DNA of 64,000 nucleotides from Pigmentiphaga aceris (GTDB lineage Bacteria > Pseudomonadota > Gammaproteobacteria > Burkholderiales > Burkholderiaceae_B), in contig NZ_CP043046.1 in NCBI RefSeq assembly GCF_008119665.1, forward strand, positions 2,418,001 through 2,482,000, given 5' to 3'. Both the position numbers and the translations under genes were made by a program. Below are positions 25,678-33,750 of this stretch, piece after piece (the first letter of the stretch is position 1; every line of letters starts with the position of its first letter). The notes under the pieces were generated by a model. The model ran no database searches, was not told the origin of the DNA, and saw only the letters and a program-made list of their open reading frames with translations.

Positions 25678-26228
25678 ATGATGCCGTGTCTTATTTGAAG
25701 TGCACGGGCGAGGTGCAAAAGGCGATTGGCCTCGACAAGAAGGCGCTTGCCGAGGCATCGCCGGCTTTGTCCCCGTTGGGGCATTGGTATGTCCACCGTT
25801 TTTCGGTGGGGCGGACGAAATTTTTCTTGTTCATGAGCGAGGTTTCTCTTCTTTCCTTCGTCCTCCAGAAGAGCAAAACGCCAGTCACAACCAAGACTTT
25901 GCCCACCCTGTTCCTGCTAGGGCTTAGCCAATTGCTGTCCATGAAAGGCATTGACGCCGCCACAATTGAAAAAACCGTGGCACCTTATCTTTCCGGTCGC
26001 TTTGCCAAAACCGATAGCCGCAAGACCTTGGGCTGCATGAACGATCTCGTGTTCCAGTACACGGCGATGGTGGAGCAGGGTGGTGGCGCGGCCTCTTGCG
26101 ACCTGTCGGACGTCATCTGGCGGGCCAATGAAATACCGCAGCGGACGCTGGGGTGGGAGAAGTCTTGGGTGGTCACTCAGTCGCTTATCGAGGGTACAGA
26201 CCCAGTCCTCAAGTCCGCTTCCAGATAA
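25674..26228 (+). CDS. DUF6933-like protein, 184 aa
   Basis: The protein resembles DUF6933 proteins: an N-terminal CTGEVQKAIGL helix, LGHWYVHRFSVGRTKFFLFM (the WY and LF strand-turn typical of the family), a hydrophobic TLPTLFLLGLSQLL helix and KTDSRKTLGCMNDLVFQY. The function of that family is unknown to me. The start is TTG 25674, overlapping the antitoxin stop with GGAGG eight bases upstream, so translation is coupled. The last 50 bp overlap the decayed copy 2 on the other strand, and the native C-terminus may have been replaced. Confidence 0.65.
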   Translation: MNDAVSYLKCTGEVQKAIGLDKKALAEASPALSPLGHWYVHRFSVGRTKFFLFMSEVSLLSFVLQKSKTPVTTKTLPTLFLLGLSQLLSMKGIDAATIEKTVAPYLSGRFAKTDSRKTLGCMNDLVFQYTAMVEQGGGAASCDLSDVIWRANEIPQRTLGWEKSWVVTQSLIEGTDPVLKSASR

Positions 26229-26412
26229 ACGCCCGCGCCGCCGTAATCCTCATCGACCTTTGACTTTGTCAACAGTTTGCGGATCGTGGCCGGGTCCGTG
26301 ATCCTGTATCGCGTAAAGACTTCAAAGATGAACGCGCAATAACATCGTCCATATGCTCGTCCGGGAAGTACGCCATGACGGCGCGCCTATCGGGTGCACA
26401 GAAGACCGGCAT
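26177..26412 (-). pseudogene. Decayed small gene, copy 2 (paralogue of copy 1)
   Basis: From ATG 26412 a frame reads MPVFCAPDRRAVMAYFPDEH then MDDVIARSSLKS. After a one-base shift near 26310 it continues TRYRITDPATIRKLLTKSKV and DEDYGGAGVYLEADL before a stop at 26177. Motif order and spacing match copy 1 (MPV, R-[AV]-V, E-x-[MV]-DD, TR[FY]xITDP, YGGA), with low overall identity, so these are diverged paralogues. The shifts are at different places, so the copies decayed independently. The stretch 26229-26499 holds nothing else recognised. Confidence 0.65.
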
Positions 26413-26499
26413 GCTACGGCCTAAAAGCTTCGCAAAGCACGGCTGCCGCTAGCTCTGCATACGCAGCGCATGAAACGATGTCCAGGTCGTCGAAGACGC

Positions 26500-26778
26500 T
26501 CAGGTCTGCAAAGCAGTACCTTGCGCTTGGATGCTCGCATGCAACGCATCTGGCGCTAGGTCGACCTCGCCCAGCCAAGTCACCGCGCCGTGATCAACGT
26601 AGACTTGCGCAAATATGCTGAGATCGCGCAGCATGGCAAAGACGCCCGCATCTTCTGAGCAAATCAAATCCTTCAAGTCAGCTACCCCACGAAGTCCGTC
26701 TTGAAAGACAACTTCAATTTTCCACGCTGACACCACTCTCACAGAAAGCACATGCCAGGGCGGTGGGTTCTTGCTCAT
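26500..26778 (-). CDS. DUF2442 protein, partner of a DUF4160 protein
   Basis: From ATG 26778 the product has 92 residues: MSKNPPPWHVLSVRVVSAWK, VVFQDGLRGVADLKDLI and VYVDHGAVTWLGEVDLAPD. This is the DUF2442 pattern, which ends in a Trp and a [DE]-[IVL]-[DA]-P motif. ATG 26778 overlaps the stop of the DUF4160 gene by 4 bp. The pair recurs in mobile and accessory DNA and is often suggested to be a toxin-antitoxin-like module, but no activity is established as far as I know. The longer frame to 26865 is an artefact of the overlap. Confidence 0.8.
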   Translation of the reverse strand: MSKNPPPWHVLSVRVVSAWKIEVVFQDGLRGVADLKDLICSEDAGVFAMLRDLSIFAQVYVDHGAVTWLGEVDLAPDALHASIQAQGTALQT

Positions 26779-27035
26779 GGCAACGGGCGAATCTTGCGCG
26801 GTGCCTGTCTCATCTCGCATAGCTTCCAATCCTCCATCAGTTCCGCCCGATGTTCTTGCGCCCATTCCAGTACAAGCGCATTGGCTCTGCGCGGCAACTG
26901 ACCTTCGATCACGGTAAGCGTTCTGATGTCTATCAGCGCCTCTGCGTCAGCATACAGCGCGTGGAAATGAGGTGGTGCGTGATCCTGGAAGTACATCTTG
27001 ATCAAAATTCCGTAGAACGCACTGATCGTCGGCAT
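26775..27035 (-). CDS. DUF4160 protein
   Basis: From ATG 27035 the 86-residue product reads MPTISAFYGILIKMYFQDHA, PPHFHALYADAEALIDI and VLEWAQEHRAELMEDWKLC, the complete DUF4160 signature with the DHxPPHFHA histidine cluster that resembles a metal site. The upstream 15 codons are excluded because homologues start MPTI. It forms a 4-bp-overlap pair with the DUF2442 gene. The biological role is unproven; a selfish or defence-related role is only inferred from location. Confidence 0.85.
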   Translation of the reverse strand: MPTISAFYGILIKMYFQDHAPPHFHALYADAEALIDIRTLTVIEGQLPRRANALVLEWAQEHRAELMEDWKLCEMRQAPRKIRPLP

Positions 27036-27363
27036 CGTTAACTGGTGAATTTTAGAGCTGCAGAATGCCCGCTCCATCACACATGAGCTTATTTGGCATG
27101 TCTGCGTGCTTCAACGCCGTTTGTAGCTTGATGTCCTAGGCAGATCGCATATGGTCGAGGTGAGCAGGGCGTGAATCGCTCACCCAAATCGCCAAACCTG
27201 CGATTTTAGTTCCGCTTCAAGCTAGTGCTTGCCCTGCCACCCGCCCATTCTCCACCCCGCCAGCTGCATCGCCGACACCCGCGCAAACAAACTCCGCAAC
27301 GCCCGGTCATTGGCAGAATCCTCTGTCTTCCGCGTCATCATTCGACCCCAATCCGCTGCCAGC

Positions 27364-27459
27364 CATTTGCCCGAAGACGAATGGGAAACGCTGTACCGAT
27401 GCGCTGACCGGCTGCTTTACGAGGCGAAGCGCAGTGGCCGGAACCCGGTGGTCCATGGT
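27364..27459 (+). pseudogene. 3' tail of a GGDEF (diguanylate cyclase) gene; rest of 27036-27500 unassigned
   Basis: The reading HLPEDEWETLYRCADRLLYE then AKRSGRNPVV is the last helix and end motif of GGDEF domains (ADxALYxAKxxGRNxV). No GGDEF motif or N-terminal part lies upstream, so only the tail survives. The frame stays open until a stop overlapping the dioxygenase start at 27501. The piece marks the right edge of the island and suggests that the insertion or a deletion cut a cyclase gene. 27036-27363 has no recognised gene. Confidence 0.7.
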
Positions 27460-27500
27460 AGAAGCAGCCTTACCCCTATGACGATTTCGGAAGTTCCCAC

Positions 27501-28475
27501 ATGAGCATCATCCTCAAACAGCCCCTGACCGGTCCCGCCACATGGCGCGGTGCCGACCTGGTCAACGACACGTCCTGGATCAAGCACCTGTCAGCCGACA
27601 TGATTGCCGAACTGGATGCGGCGCTGGCTGAAGTGAAGCGACGGGGCTTGTCGTTCCCGAATTTCTCTGCCGACGATTTCCCGATCCAGACGCTCAAGCC
27701 CTTGCTGGATGCCATCTCTGAAGAACTGGAGAACGGCCGCGGCTTTTCTTTGCTGCGTGGGTTGCCGGTGGAACGCTATAGCGACGATGAGATCCACATC
27801 ATCAACTACGGCATTGGCCTGCACATGGGTGAACCGGTGCGGCAAAACGCCAAGGGTGATTTGCTGGGCTTGGTGCAGCACGTCGGCGACGTGACCAAGA
27901 AGGAAACGCGCGTCTATCAGACCAACCTGTACTTGCCGTATCACTCTGACCCGTCGGACGTGGTGGGCCTGCTGTGCGTGCGCAAGGCGAAGCAGGGCGG
28001 GGTCAGCAGTTTGATCAGCGTGGGGGCGATCTATAACGAGCTGCTGAAGAACAGCCCGGAATACTTGGGGCTTTACTACCGCCCGATGTTCTACGCCCAC
28101 CTAGATCAGGACCTGCGCTCGCCGCTGTTCAGCTACCACGCGGGCAAGCTCAGCTGTCGCTATTTGCGGCAGTACATCGAGCTTGGGCACGAGCAGAACA
28201 ATCGGCCCTTGTCGCAGGTCGAAGTGGAAGCGCTGGACGCGTTCGATGCCGCCATGCAGAAGCCGGAATTGCGGCTGGATATGATGCTGGAACCGGGTGA
28301 CCTGCAGTTCGCCAATAATTATGCGGTGCTTCATTCGCGCAATGCGTTCGAGGATTTCGAGGAAGAAGACAAGCGCCGCAAGATGTATCGGCTGTGGTTG
28401 AAGATGCCGAATGCGCGCGCCTTGTCGCCGGAGTTTCCCGGGCGTAGTGGGTTCTCGGGCGTTGCTGCTGGCTGA
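27501..28475 (+). CDS. TauD/TfdA-family Fe(II)/2-oxoglutarate dioxygenase
   Basis: The 324-residue protein has the facial triad of this family: H148-x-D150 in YHSDPSD and the distal H278 in VLHSRNAFED, followed by an arginine-containing RRKMYRLWLK expected to hold 2-oxoglutarate. The segment PDFRGFSLLRGLP-like (GRGFSLLRGLPVER) is a typical substrate-side loop. These enzymes hydroxylate small acids or decarboxylate; substrate is not predictable. It starts with ATG inside the stop of the GGDEF remnant and is apparently monocistronic. Codon use is GC-rich, so it belongs to the core side of the island border. Confidence 0.85.
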   Translation: MSIILKQPLTGPATWRGADLVNDTSWIKHLSADMIAELDAALAEVKRRGLSFPNFSADDFPIQTLKPLLDAISEELENGRGFSLLRGLPVERYSDDEIHIINYGIGLHMGEPVRQNAKGDLLGLVQHVGDVTKKETRVYQTNLYLPYHSDPSDVVGLLCVRKAKQGGVSSLISVGAIYNELLKNSPEYLGLYYRPMFYAHLDQDLRSPLFSYHAGKLSCRYLRQYIELGHEQNNRPLSQVEVEALDAFDAAMQKPELRLDMMLEPGDLQFANNYAVLHSRNAFEDFEEEDKRRKMYRLWLKMPNARALSPEFPGRSGFSGVAAG

Positions 28476-28633
28476 ATAAGCGCCAAATCATGCGAGAGCA
28501 AGCCTAGTGCTACCGCCGCCTTGCAATGGCTTGGTCGATTTCCGCAAAAGCGGCTCTAGGATGGGATCAAAGTTTGTGTTTCATTGCTGGGCAGCGACAA
28601 CGCTGCCATTCAAGAGAAACACCGAGGACCATC

Positions 28634-29260
28634 ATGTACTTGCCCGCCCACTTCGAAGAGAATCGCGTCGAAGAACTCCATCGCATCATTACCGAATTTC
28701 CATTTGGTGCGTTGGTGATGAACGGTCCGAATGGCTTGGATGCGAACCATTTTCCGTTCATGTTCGACGTGCAAGCGGGCGGGCAGGGCAAGTTGCTGGC
28801 GCACGTGGCACGCAACAATCCGGTCTGGCAGGACGCCTGTGATGGCGACGATGTGTTGGTGATCTTCCGGGCGGGCCAAGCGTATGTGTCGCCGAATTGG
28901 CTGCCCAGCAAGCATGAAGAGCATCGTCAGGTTCCCACCTGGAATTACCAGGTGGTGAACGTCCACGGCAAGATCACCATTCGGGACGATGCGCGTTTTC
29001 TGCGGGGCTTGCTGGCGCGGTTGACCCGCACGCACGAAGCGCGCATGGGTGAGGCCAAGCCCTGGAAGATGGGCGATGCCGACCCTGCATTCATCGATGG
29101 CCGGTTGGCTGAAATCGTCGGCATCGAGATCGACATCACGAAGATCGTTGGTAAATCCAAGCTCAGTCAGAACAAGGACGCGCGTGACCGCGCGGGCATC
29201 GTGCAGGCTTTGCGTGCGCGGGGTGAGGATGACACGGCGAACGCGATGCTGAATACGTAG
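28634..29260 (+). CDS. PaiB-like FMN-binding split-barrel protein
   Basis: From ATG 28634 (GAGGA upstream) the product is 208 residues, matching PaiB length. It starts MYLPAHFEENRVEELHRIIT and contains the PaiB landmarks LDANHFPFMFD, HVARNNPVW, YVSPNWLPSK and VPTWNYQVVNVHG. The family binds FMN in a split beta-barrel; Bacillus PaiB represses sporulation and protease genes but the bacterial-wide role is unclear. The upstream extension to 28526 lacks a start signal. Confidence 0.88.
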   Translation: MYLPAHFEENRVEELHRIITEFPFGALVMNGPNGLDANHFPFMFDVQAGGQGKLLAHVARNNPVWQDACDGDDVLVIFRAGQAYVSPNWLPSKHEEHRQVPTWNYQVVNVHGKITIRDDARFLRGLLARLTRTHEARMGEAKPWKMGDADPAFIDGRLAEIVGIEIDITKIVGKSKLSQNKDARDRAGIVQALRARGEDDTANAMLNT

Positions 29261-29460
29261 CAGCGTCGGGTGCTGAAAAACCGCCGAGGTGAACGAAAAC
29301 GCATACCTCGCGCGCCCATTGGCACCCTCACGATAAAAGCAATTGCTACCAAGATTTGCGATGGCGCTTGCGGGTGAAGGCGGCCGCTAGAATGGCGCGC
29401 CCGTCAGCGCCTCTCAACCGGTGCTGGATTTCACCGAACACCTTGTTTTCATCGACCATC

Positions 29461-30111
29461 ATGTATCCCTTGTTGAGCGCCGTCGTGTTGTGCGTGTTGC
29501 TGCACACGTTCGTCATCGCCTTGTGCGCAGCAGCCTTCGGCATCAAAGTGCGCGAGGTGTCTATTGGCCTTGGACCTACCGCGTTCAGCATTGGTCGCCT
29601 AACGCTCCGCGCGCTTTCTTTCGGCAGTTCTGTGCGCTTCAAGGATTCGCGGGAAGAAGAACTCGACGAGTCCGACATGCACGATGCCTTTGACGGTCGC
29701 TCGGCGTTGGTGCAAATGTTGATCGGTCTGTCTGGCTGTATCGCACTGGTGGCCTTGTCTGCTGCTATCTGGCAGTCCGAAGCCATCCGCTTGGTGTTGG
29801 ATGGCTTCGTGCAGATCTTGTGGGGTGCTGCGTCGCCGCGTGTGAAGGCGCAGGCTTTCTTGGCGCAGGCGGAACAGGTGCTGGCTGGGCTGCCGTTTCT
29901 GGCGGTGCTTGGCTTGGTGGCAGCAAAGCTGGCTGCGTTCAACTTGCTGCCTTTGCCTGCGGCAAACGGTGGCTTTGTGCTGGCGACCTTGGGCCGCGTG
30001 TTTGGCATTGCCCAGCAGTGGCCGGAAAAGCTGACCTCGGGTTTGCTGCTGGTTTATTTCGCGATCGCCTTGTCTTGGTTGGCAGCCTTGGTCATGTATC
30101 TGCTGCGCTAA
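29461..30111 (+). CDS. Polytopic membrane protein resembling a catalytically dead site-2 protease (M50)
   Basis: The 216-residue product has about four membrane helices. The first helix contains HTFVI (residues 15-19) where M50 proteases have HExxH. It is followed by FGIKVREVSIGLGPTAFSIG, very like the M50 sequence after the metal site. The last third has NLLPLPAANGG (161-171), matching the M50 NxxPxPxLDGG motif with the Asp replaced by Asn. Loss of the catalytic Glu, second His and Asp would abolish metal-protease activity. The start is ATG 29461. Whether this is a non-proteolytic relative with a binding role cannot be judged here. Confidence 0.65.
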   Translation: MYPLLSAVVLCVLLHTFVIALCAAAFGIKVREVSIGLGPTAFSIGRLTLRALSFGSSVRFKDSREEELDESDMHDAFDGRSALVQMLIGLSGCIALVALSAAIWQSEAIRLVLDGFVQILWGAASPRVKAQAFLAQAEQVLAGLPFLAVLGLVAAKLAAFNLLPLPAANGGFVLATLGRVFGIAQQWPEKLTSGLLLVYFAIALSWLAALVMYLLR

Positions 30112-30115
30112 TGCA

Positions 30116-30631
30116 TTACGTCTGAGCCACCGCCATCGCCGCAAGGATGGCCAGTGCGATGAGAAAGCTGATCAGCATTTGCTTTTGCTGACGCATATCG
30201 GTGGCAAGCACTGCACCCTTTGAGCGCGCATCGCGTATGACGCTGATCTGGCGATTCTGCAGCAACTGACGCCAGTCATCGTCGGTCATCCAGCAGGCCG
30301 CCAGGTTCTCGGGTTCGCCAAGCGCAATGAATACGTCTCGACACGGCACGGGGCCAAGCGAAAACTGAGATTGCCGAATCGAGTCCTCCAGGTGCAAATG
30401 GATCATCGGGCGAGCATCGCTGGCATCGCTCTGTGTCAGATCAGGGATGGAAATCTCAAAGCCCGTTACACGCGCTTCCGTTGCGCGTATCAAAGCCTGT
30501 CGGGCGAATGTCGCTATTTTCTTGAAGAGATAATAATAAGCAAGGCCGCACAGCGCCACCATGGCGAGGAAGGCCAGCCCAAGAAAGCCAAGAAGCAAGA
30601 CGAGAAACACCGCTTCGAAGAATGTTCCCAT
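30116..30631 (-). CDS. Membrane protein of unknown function, 171 aa
   Basis: There is an N-terminal hydrophobic segment (about 7-36), a soluble central domain of about 110 residues and a second helix at the C-terminus (150-168). No family is recognised. Its start codon overlaps by one base the stop of the upstream membrane-protein gene (TGATG), so both are translated together. The pair likely forms one envelope complex. Confidence 0.65.
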   Translation of the reverse strand: MGTFFEAVFLVLLLGFLGLAFLAMVALCGLAYYYLFKKIATFARQALIRATEARVTGFEISIPDLTQSDASDARPMIHLHLEDSIRQSQFSLGPVPCRDVFIALGEPENLAACWMTDDDWRQLLQNRQISVIRDARSKGAVLATDMRQQKQMLISFLIALAILAAMAVAQT

Positions 30632-31101
30632 CAGAGTTTCCAGAAAAGCAGGAAAGGTGCTGTCATCCAGCTGGCAGCAATCAGTGCCGCGATGGCGATC
30701 AGCCCATAGAATAGTTGGCTAGTATTCGCTTCTGCACGGGCATTGCCTGGCTGGTCGTGCGGAACGTAAAGGGTGAGGCTGCGCGCCTGCTTATCCAGAT
30801 TTACGTTGTTTTCTTCCGTGACCAAGTACTCGATCTCATAAATTCTATTATCGAATTCATATCTCAGAAGATAGATATTTCGTACGCCAATTCGGCTTAT
30901 TTTTCTGGCATGAATGCGGGCGCTGATTTTTCTTTGGTCCACGATCTGCGCTTCGATCAGGCTATGCGGTCGGAACATATCGCGCGCACCTTCGACTACC
31001 CAGCTTCCCAGCCCGCTCATCAGCAGCAGCCAAAAAGACAGCAATAGGGGCGCAGCCAGCAATGTCATCAGGCCCATCGATACGTTGAAAATGTCGTCCA
31101 T
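30631..31101 (-). CDS. Membrane protein with extracytoplasmic-type middle domain, DUF3592-like, 156 aa
   Basis: Hydrophobic segments at about 10-35 and 130-152 flank a central domain with alternating charged and hydrophobic residues (RNIYLLRYEFDNRIYEIEYL, LTLYVPHDQPGNA). The arrangement is reminiscent of DUF3592 proteins, but the similarity is weak. It is the first gene of a two-gene unit with the 171-residue membrane protein. Confidence 0.6.
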   Translation of the reverse strand: MDDIFNVSMGLMTLLAAPLLLSFWLLLMSGLGSWVVEGARDMFRPHSLIEAQIVDQRKISARIHARKISRIGVRNIYLLRYEFDNRIYEIEYLVTEENNVNLDKQARSLTLYVPHDQPGNARAEANTSQLFYGLIAIAALIAASWMTAPFLLFWKL

Positions 31102-31261
31102 GAAATATCGCTTCGTTGAAAAATCGACGGATTTTGCCGTAATAGTACCGGTTGCTTTCTGAAGCTGAACGCAAGCCCCCGGCGGTTCGTCTAGCGTTGC
31201 TTGTTGGCAGACCCAGGGATGATAAATTCAGTCTCTGCCTCCACTGTGATGAGTTCACGCC

Positions 31262-31717
31262 ATGCCATTTATCACCGTTCGCCAAGCCGTGCTTTGTGAT
31301 TTGGATGCATGCGCTGTCCTGTTTGACGAGTATCGCCAGTTTCAAGGGCGGGAAAGTGATCTGCCAGCAGCGCGTGCGTTTATCCGTGCGCGTGTCGATC
31401 ATGGTGAATCGGTGATCTTTCTGGCGTACGAGGGTGATACGCCGCTGGGTTTTACGCAGCTTTATCCAATCTTTTCGTCGGTGTCGATGGCGCGTGTTTT
31501 CATCCTCAACGATTTGTTTGTGCGTGAGGCTGGTCGCAGAAAAGGGGTCGCCTCTCACTTGCTGAATGCGGCAGAAGCCTACGCGCGCGAGTTGGGAGCG
31601 GTACGTCTGTCCTTGGTTGCTGCGGTCGACAATGTCTCCGCTCACCAGCTGTACGAATCGCGGGGCTGGAAGCCGGATCAACAGTTTGTGGCATACCACC
31701 AGGCGCTTCAGTCATAG
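31262..31717 (+). CDS. GNAT-family N-acetyltransferase
   Basis: The 151-residue protein fits the GNAT fold: N-terminal strand-helix (VRQAVLCDLDACAVLFDEYR), central beta strand FILNDLFVREAGRRKGVASH containing the acetyl-CoA pyrophosphate loop R-R-K-G-V-A, and the C-terminal NVSAHQLYESRGW. It transfers an acetyl group to an unknown amine. It is monocistronic with GC-rich codon use. Confidence 0.88.
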   Translation: MPFITVRQAVLCDLDACAVLFDEYRQFQGRESDLPAARAFIRARVDHGESVIFLAYEGDTPLGFTQLYPIFSSVSMARVFILNDLFVREAGRRKGVASHLLNAAEAYARELGAVRLSLVAAVDNVSAHQLYESRGWKPDQQFVAYHQALQS

Positions 31718-31828
31718 AACGCACTACGCGCGACGTTTGCGTCTTGCTACATCTCGTGCACGCTGAAAACGCGTGATTTTTCTCGACCGCCATTACAGTC
31801 ACGGCAGTACCGATCTGGAGTGCAGCGA

Positions 31829-32764
31829 ATGACCAATGCCTTGTCTACCCCCGGCTATCAACGCCTGCTCGAACTGCAAGTGAATCTGCTCGGCGTCGCG
31901 CAGGAAACCGCCGCCGAATACGATTTGGATGTGACATCCCCGAGCCATCCTCTTTGGGCGGTGCAGTACTCGTACCTGAGCATGGCACCCATGCGCAACG
32001 GACTGCACGTTGAGTATTTTGGCGGTACCTGGGGTGATGAGCTGGACATGACGCTGGCTTGCCTGGCCCGTCAGGACGTTGCGGATGTGATCAGCTCGTT
32101 GGCATTTTCCGGGCCGGATGAGGGTGCCAATGGCACACGGGAGTGGACGCTGGAACCTTTACTGCGTGCCAACGTCAGTTTTCCGATTCTGCGCTCGCTA
32201 TACATCCGGCCGACTGAGCCTGATCACCACAATAGCTCGCTGATCTCTCACGACGGCAGCATCATGGACGAAGGCGGCGACATTGCTCGCCTGGTCGCAA
32301 AGATGCCTTTCCTGACCGAGATGACCGTGCCCAATGCGCCCGATGCAAGCTTCTTCCAGCAGGCTTTGCCACATCTGAAGACACTGCGCATTGGTGGAAA
32401 TTTCAATACGCAGAATTTCATTCGAAACCTGGCCGGGGCAAGCAACTTGCCCAGCCTGACGAGCCTGGACTTCACAGAATCGACCGAGCTGCAGATGACG
32501 TGGGCGAAGGATCGCGAAGATGCATACGTCACTTCATTCGACGCCTATGAGCAGTTGTTCAAAAGCCCGATCGGAGAACAGCTGAAGGTCTTGGTGCTGC
32601 GGAACACAAGGCTTAGTCGCGAGGAACTGGAACACCTGCAATCTCTGCGCAAGAAGCTGCAATTCATGGTGATCCAGGCTGCGCAGGGCGGGTATGTGAG
32701 CCACTTTGCACATAACGCCTTCCCGTGGAAGCACTTGGTGCAGGCAGACCCGGGCGTTAATTGA
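31829..32764 (+). CDS. Leucine-rich-repeat-like protein, 311 aa
   Basis: From ATG 31829 (TGGAG eight bases upstream) the protein shows an N-terminal domain followed by imperfect LRR units such as FPILRSLYIRPTEPD, MPFLTEMTVPNAPD, LPHLKTLRIGGNF, LPSLTSLDFTES and LKVLVLRNTRLSREE. Solitary cytosolic LRR proteins of this kind occur in many proteobacteria without known function; they usually bind protein. No signal peptide or membrane helix is visible. It lies between GNAT and LysR genes and shares no obvious operon. Confidence 0.65.
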   Translation: MTNALSTPGYQRLLELQVNLLGVAQETAAEYDLDVTSPSHPLWAVQYSYLSMAPMRNGLHVEYFGGTWGDELDMTLACLARQDVADVISSLAFSGPDEGANGTREWTLEPLLRANVSFPILRSLYIRPTEPDHHNSSLISHDGSIMDEGGDIARLVAKMPFLTEMTVPNAPDASFFQQALPHLKTLRIGGNFNTQNFIRNLAGASNLPSLTSLDFTESTELQMTWAKDREDAYVTSFDAYEQLFKSPIGEQLKVLVLRNTRLSREELEHLQSLRKKLQFMVIQAAQGGYVSHFAHNAFPWKHLVQADPGVN

Positions 32765-32832
32765 TCCAAGGCAATCGCGGCGGCTGAACTTGAATCAGCT
32801 GCCGGCCACGCGCCCACATCTACGCAGCTTTC

Positions 32833-33750
32833 ATGGACCACCTTCACGCCATCCGTGTTTTTCTTCGCGTTGTTGATGCGGGCAGTTTCACGCGTGCGGC
32901 TGACACCATGGGCATGCCGCGTTCTTCAGTGACCAGCTTGGTCAAACAACTGGAAGCACACGTAGGCGTGGTGCTGATTCAACGCAGTACACGCAGCTTC
33001 AGCCTGACTGAACAGGGCGAGCAATACCACCGTTATTGTGTCGACGTGCTGGCTGGTCTGGAGAACATGGAAGCGAGCCTGCGTGGGGATACTGCCAAGC
33101 CGCGTGGGCGTGTGCGCGTGGACATGCCGGGTGCGCTGGCGCGGGCATTGGTGTTGCCGCAGATGAAGGAATTTCAGCAGCGGTATCCCGACATCGAAAT
33201 AAGCCTTGGCCTGAATGACCGCAATGTCGATGTGATTGGCGAAGGCATTGACTGCGCAGTGCGCACTGGGCCGCTGCCGGATTCCAGCTTGGTTGCCAGG
33301 TCACTTGGCAGCTTGCAGTGGATCATCTGCGCGGCCACGACGTATTTGAATCAGCATGGCGAGCCGGAAAATCTTGAACAGCTTCGCCAGCACGAGATCG
33401 TGAACTACGCGTCGGCCACCACAGGACGTGCGCGTGAATGGGTGTTTCAGGTGGACGGGCAGAACGCGGCAATCGCGTTGCCCGGGCGATTGCTGGTGAA
33501 CGAAACCGATGCCTATCTACAGTGCGCATTGGAAGGCCTGGGCATGATCCAGCTGACGGAATTCCTGGCTCGCCCTTACTTGCAAAGCGGTCGGCTGCGT
33601 GAGGTGCTGCGCCACTTGCGCCCGCCACCCATGCCAGTGTCCGTGGTGTACGCCAGTCGGCAACACCAGCCGCAGGCCGTGCGGGTGTTCATCGAGTGGC
33701 TAACCGAGCTGGTGGCGCAGAACCCGCTTTCCAGTGATGGGGCTGATTGA
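32833..33750 (+). CDS. LysR-family transcriptional regulator
   Basis: The 305-residue protein has the LysR winged helix at 1-60 (VDAGSFTRAADTMGMPRSSV then TSLVKQLEAHVG) and a periplasmic-binding-protein-like effector domain at about 90-295 (RVRVDMPGALARALVLPQMK). It is of the CrgA/DntR-like type that often controls a neighbouring oxidoreductase. The adjacent NmrA-like gene converges with it rather than diverging, so that relation is not the classical one. The last 51 bp overlap that gene's 3' end. Confidence 0.9.
   Translation: MDHLHAIRVFLRVVDAGSFTRAADTMGMPRSSVTSLVKQLEAHVGVVLIQRSTRSFSLTEQGEQYHRYCVDVLAGLENMEASLRGDTAKPRGRVRVDMPGALARALVLPQMKEFQQRYPDIEISLGLNDRNVDVIGEGIDCAVRTGPLPDSSLVARSLGSLQWIICAATTYLNQHGEPENLEQLRQHEIVNYASATTGRAREWVFQVDGQNAAIALPGRLLVNETDAYLQCALEGLGMIQLTEFLARPYLQSGRLREVLRHLRPPPMPVSVVYASRQHQPQAVRVFIEWLTELVAQNPLSSDGAD

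Noticed and set aside
19640..27500. Integrated prophage or ICE
   Set aside because: No integrase, phage structural gene, transfer gene, tRNA or flanking direct repeat was recognised.
29356..29460. 35-codon N-terminal extension of the M50-like protein
   Set aside because: It is Arg/Ala-rich and would bury the first membrane helix; ATG 29461 starts directly at the helix.
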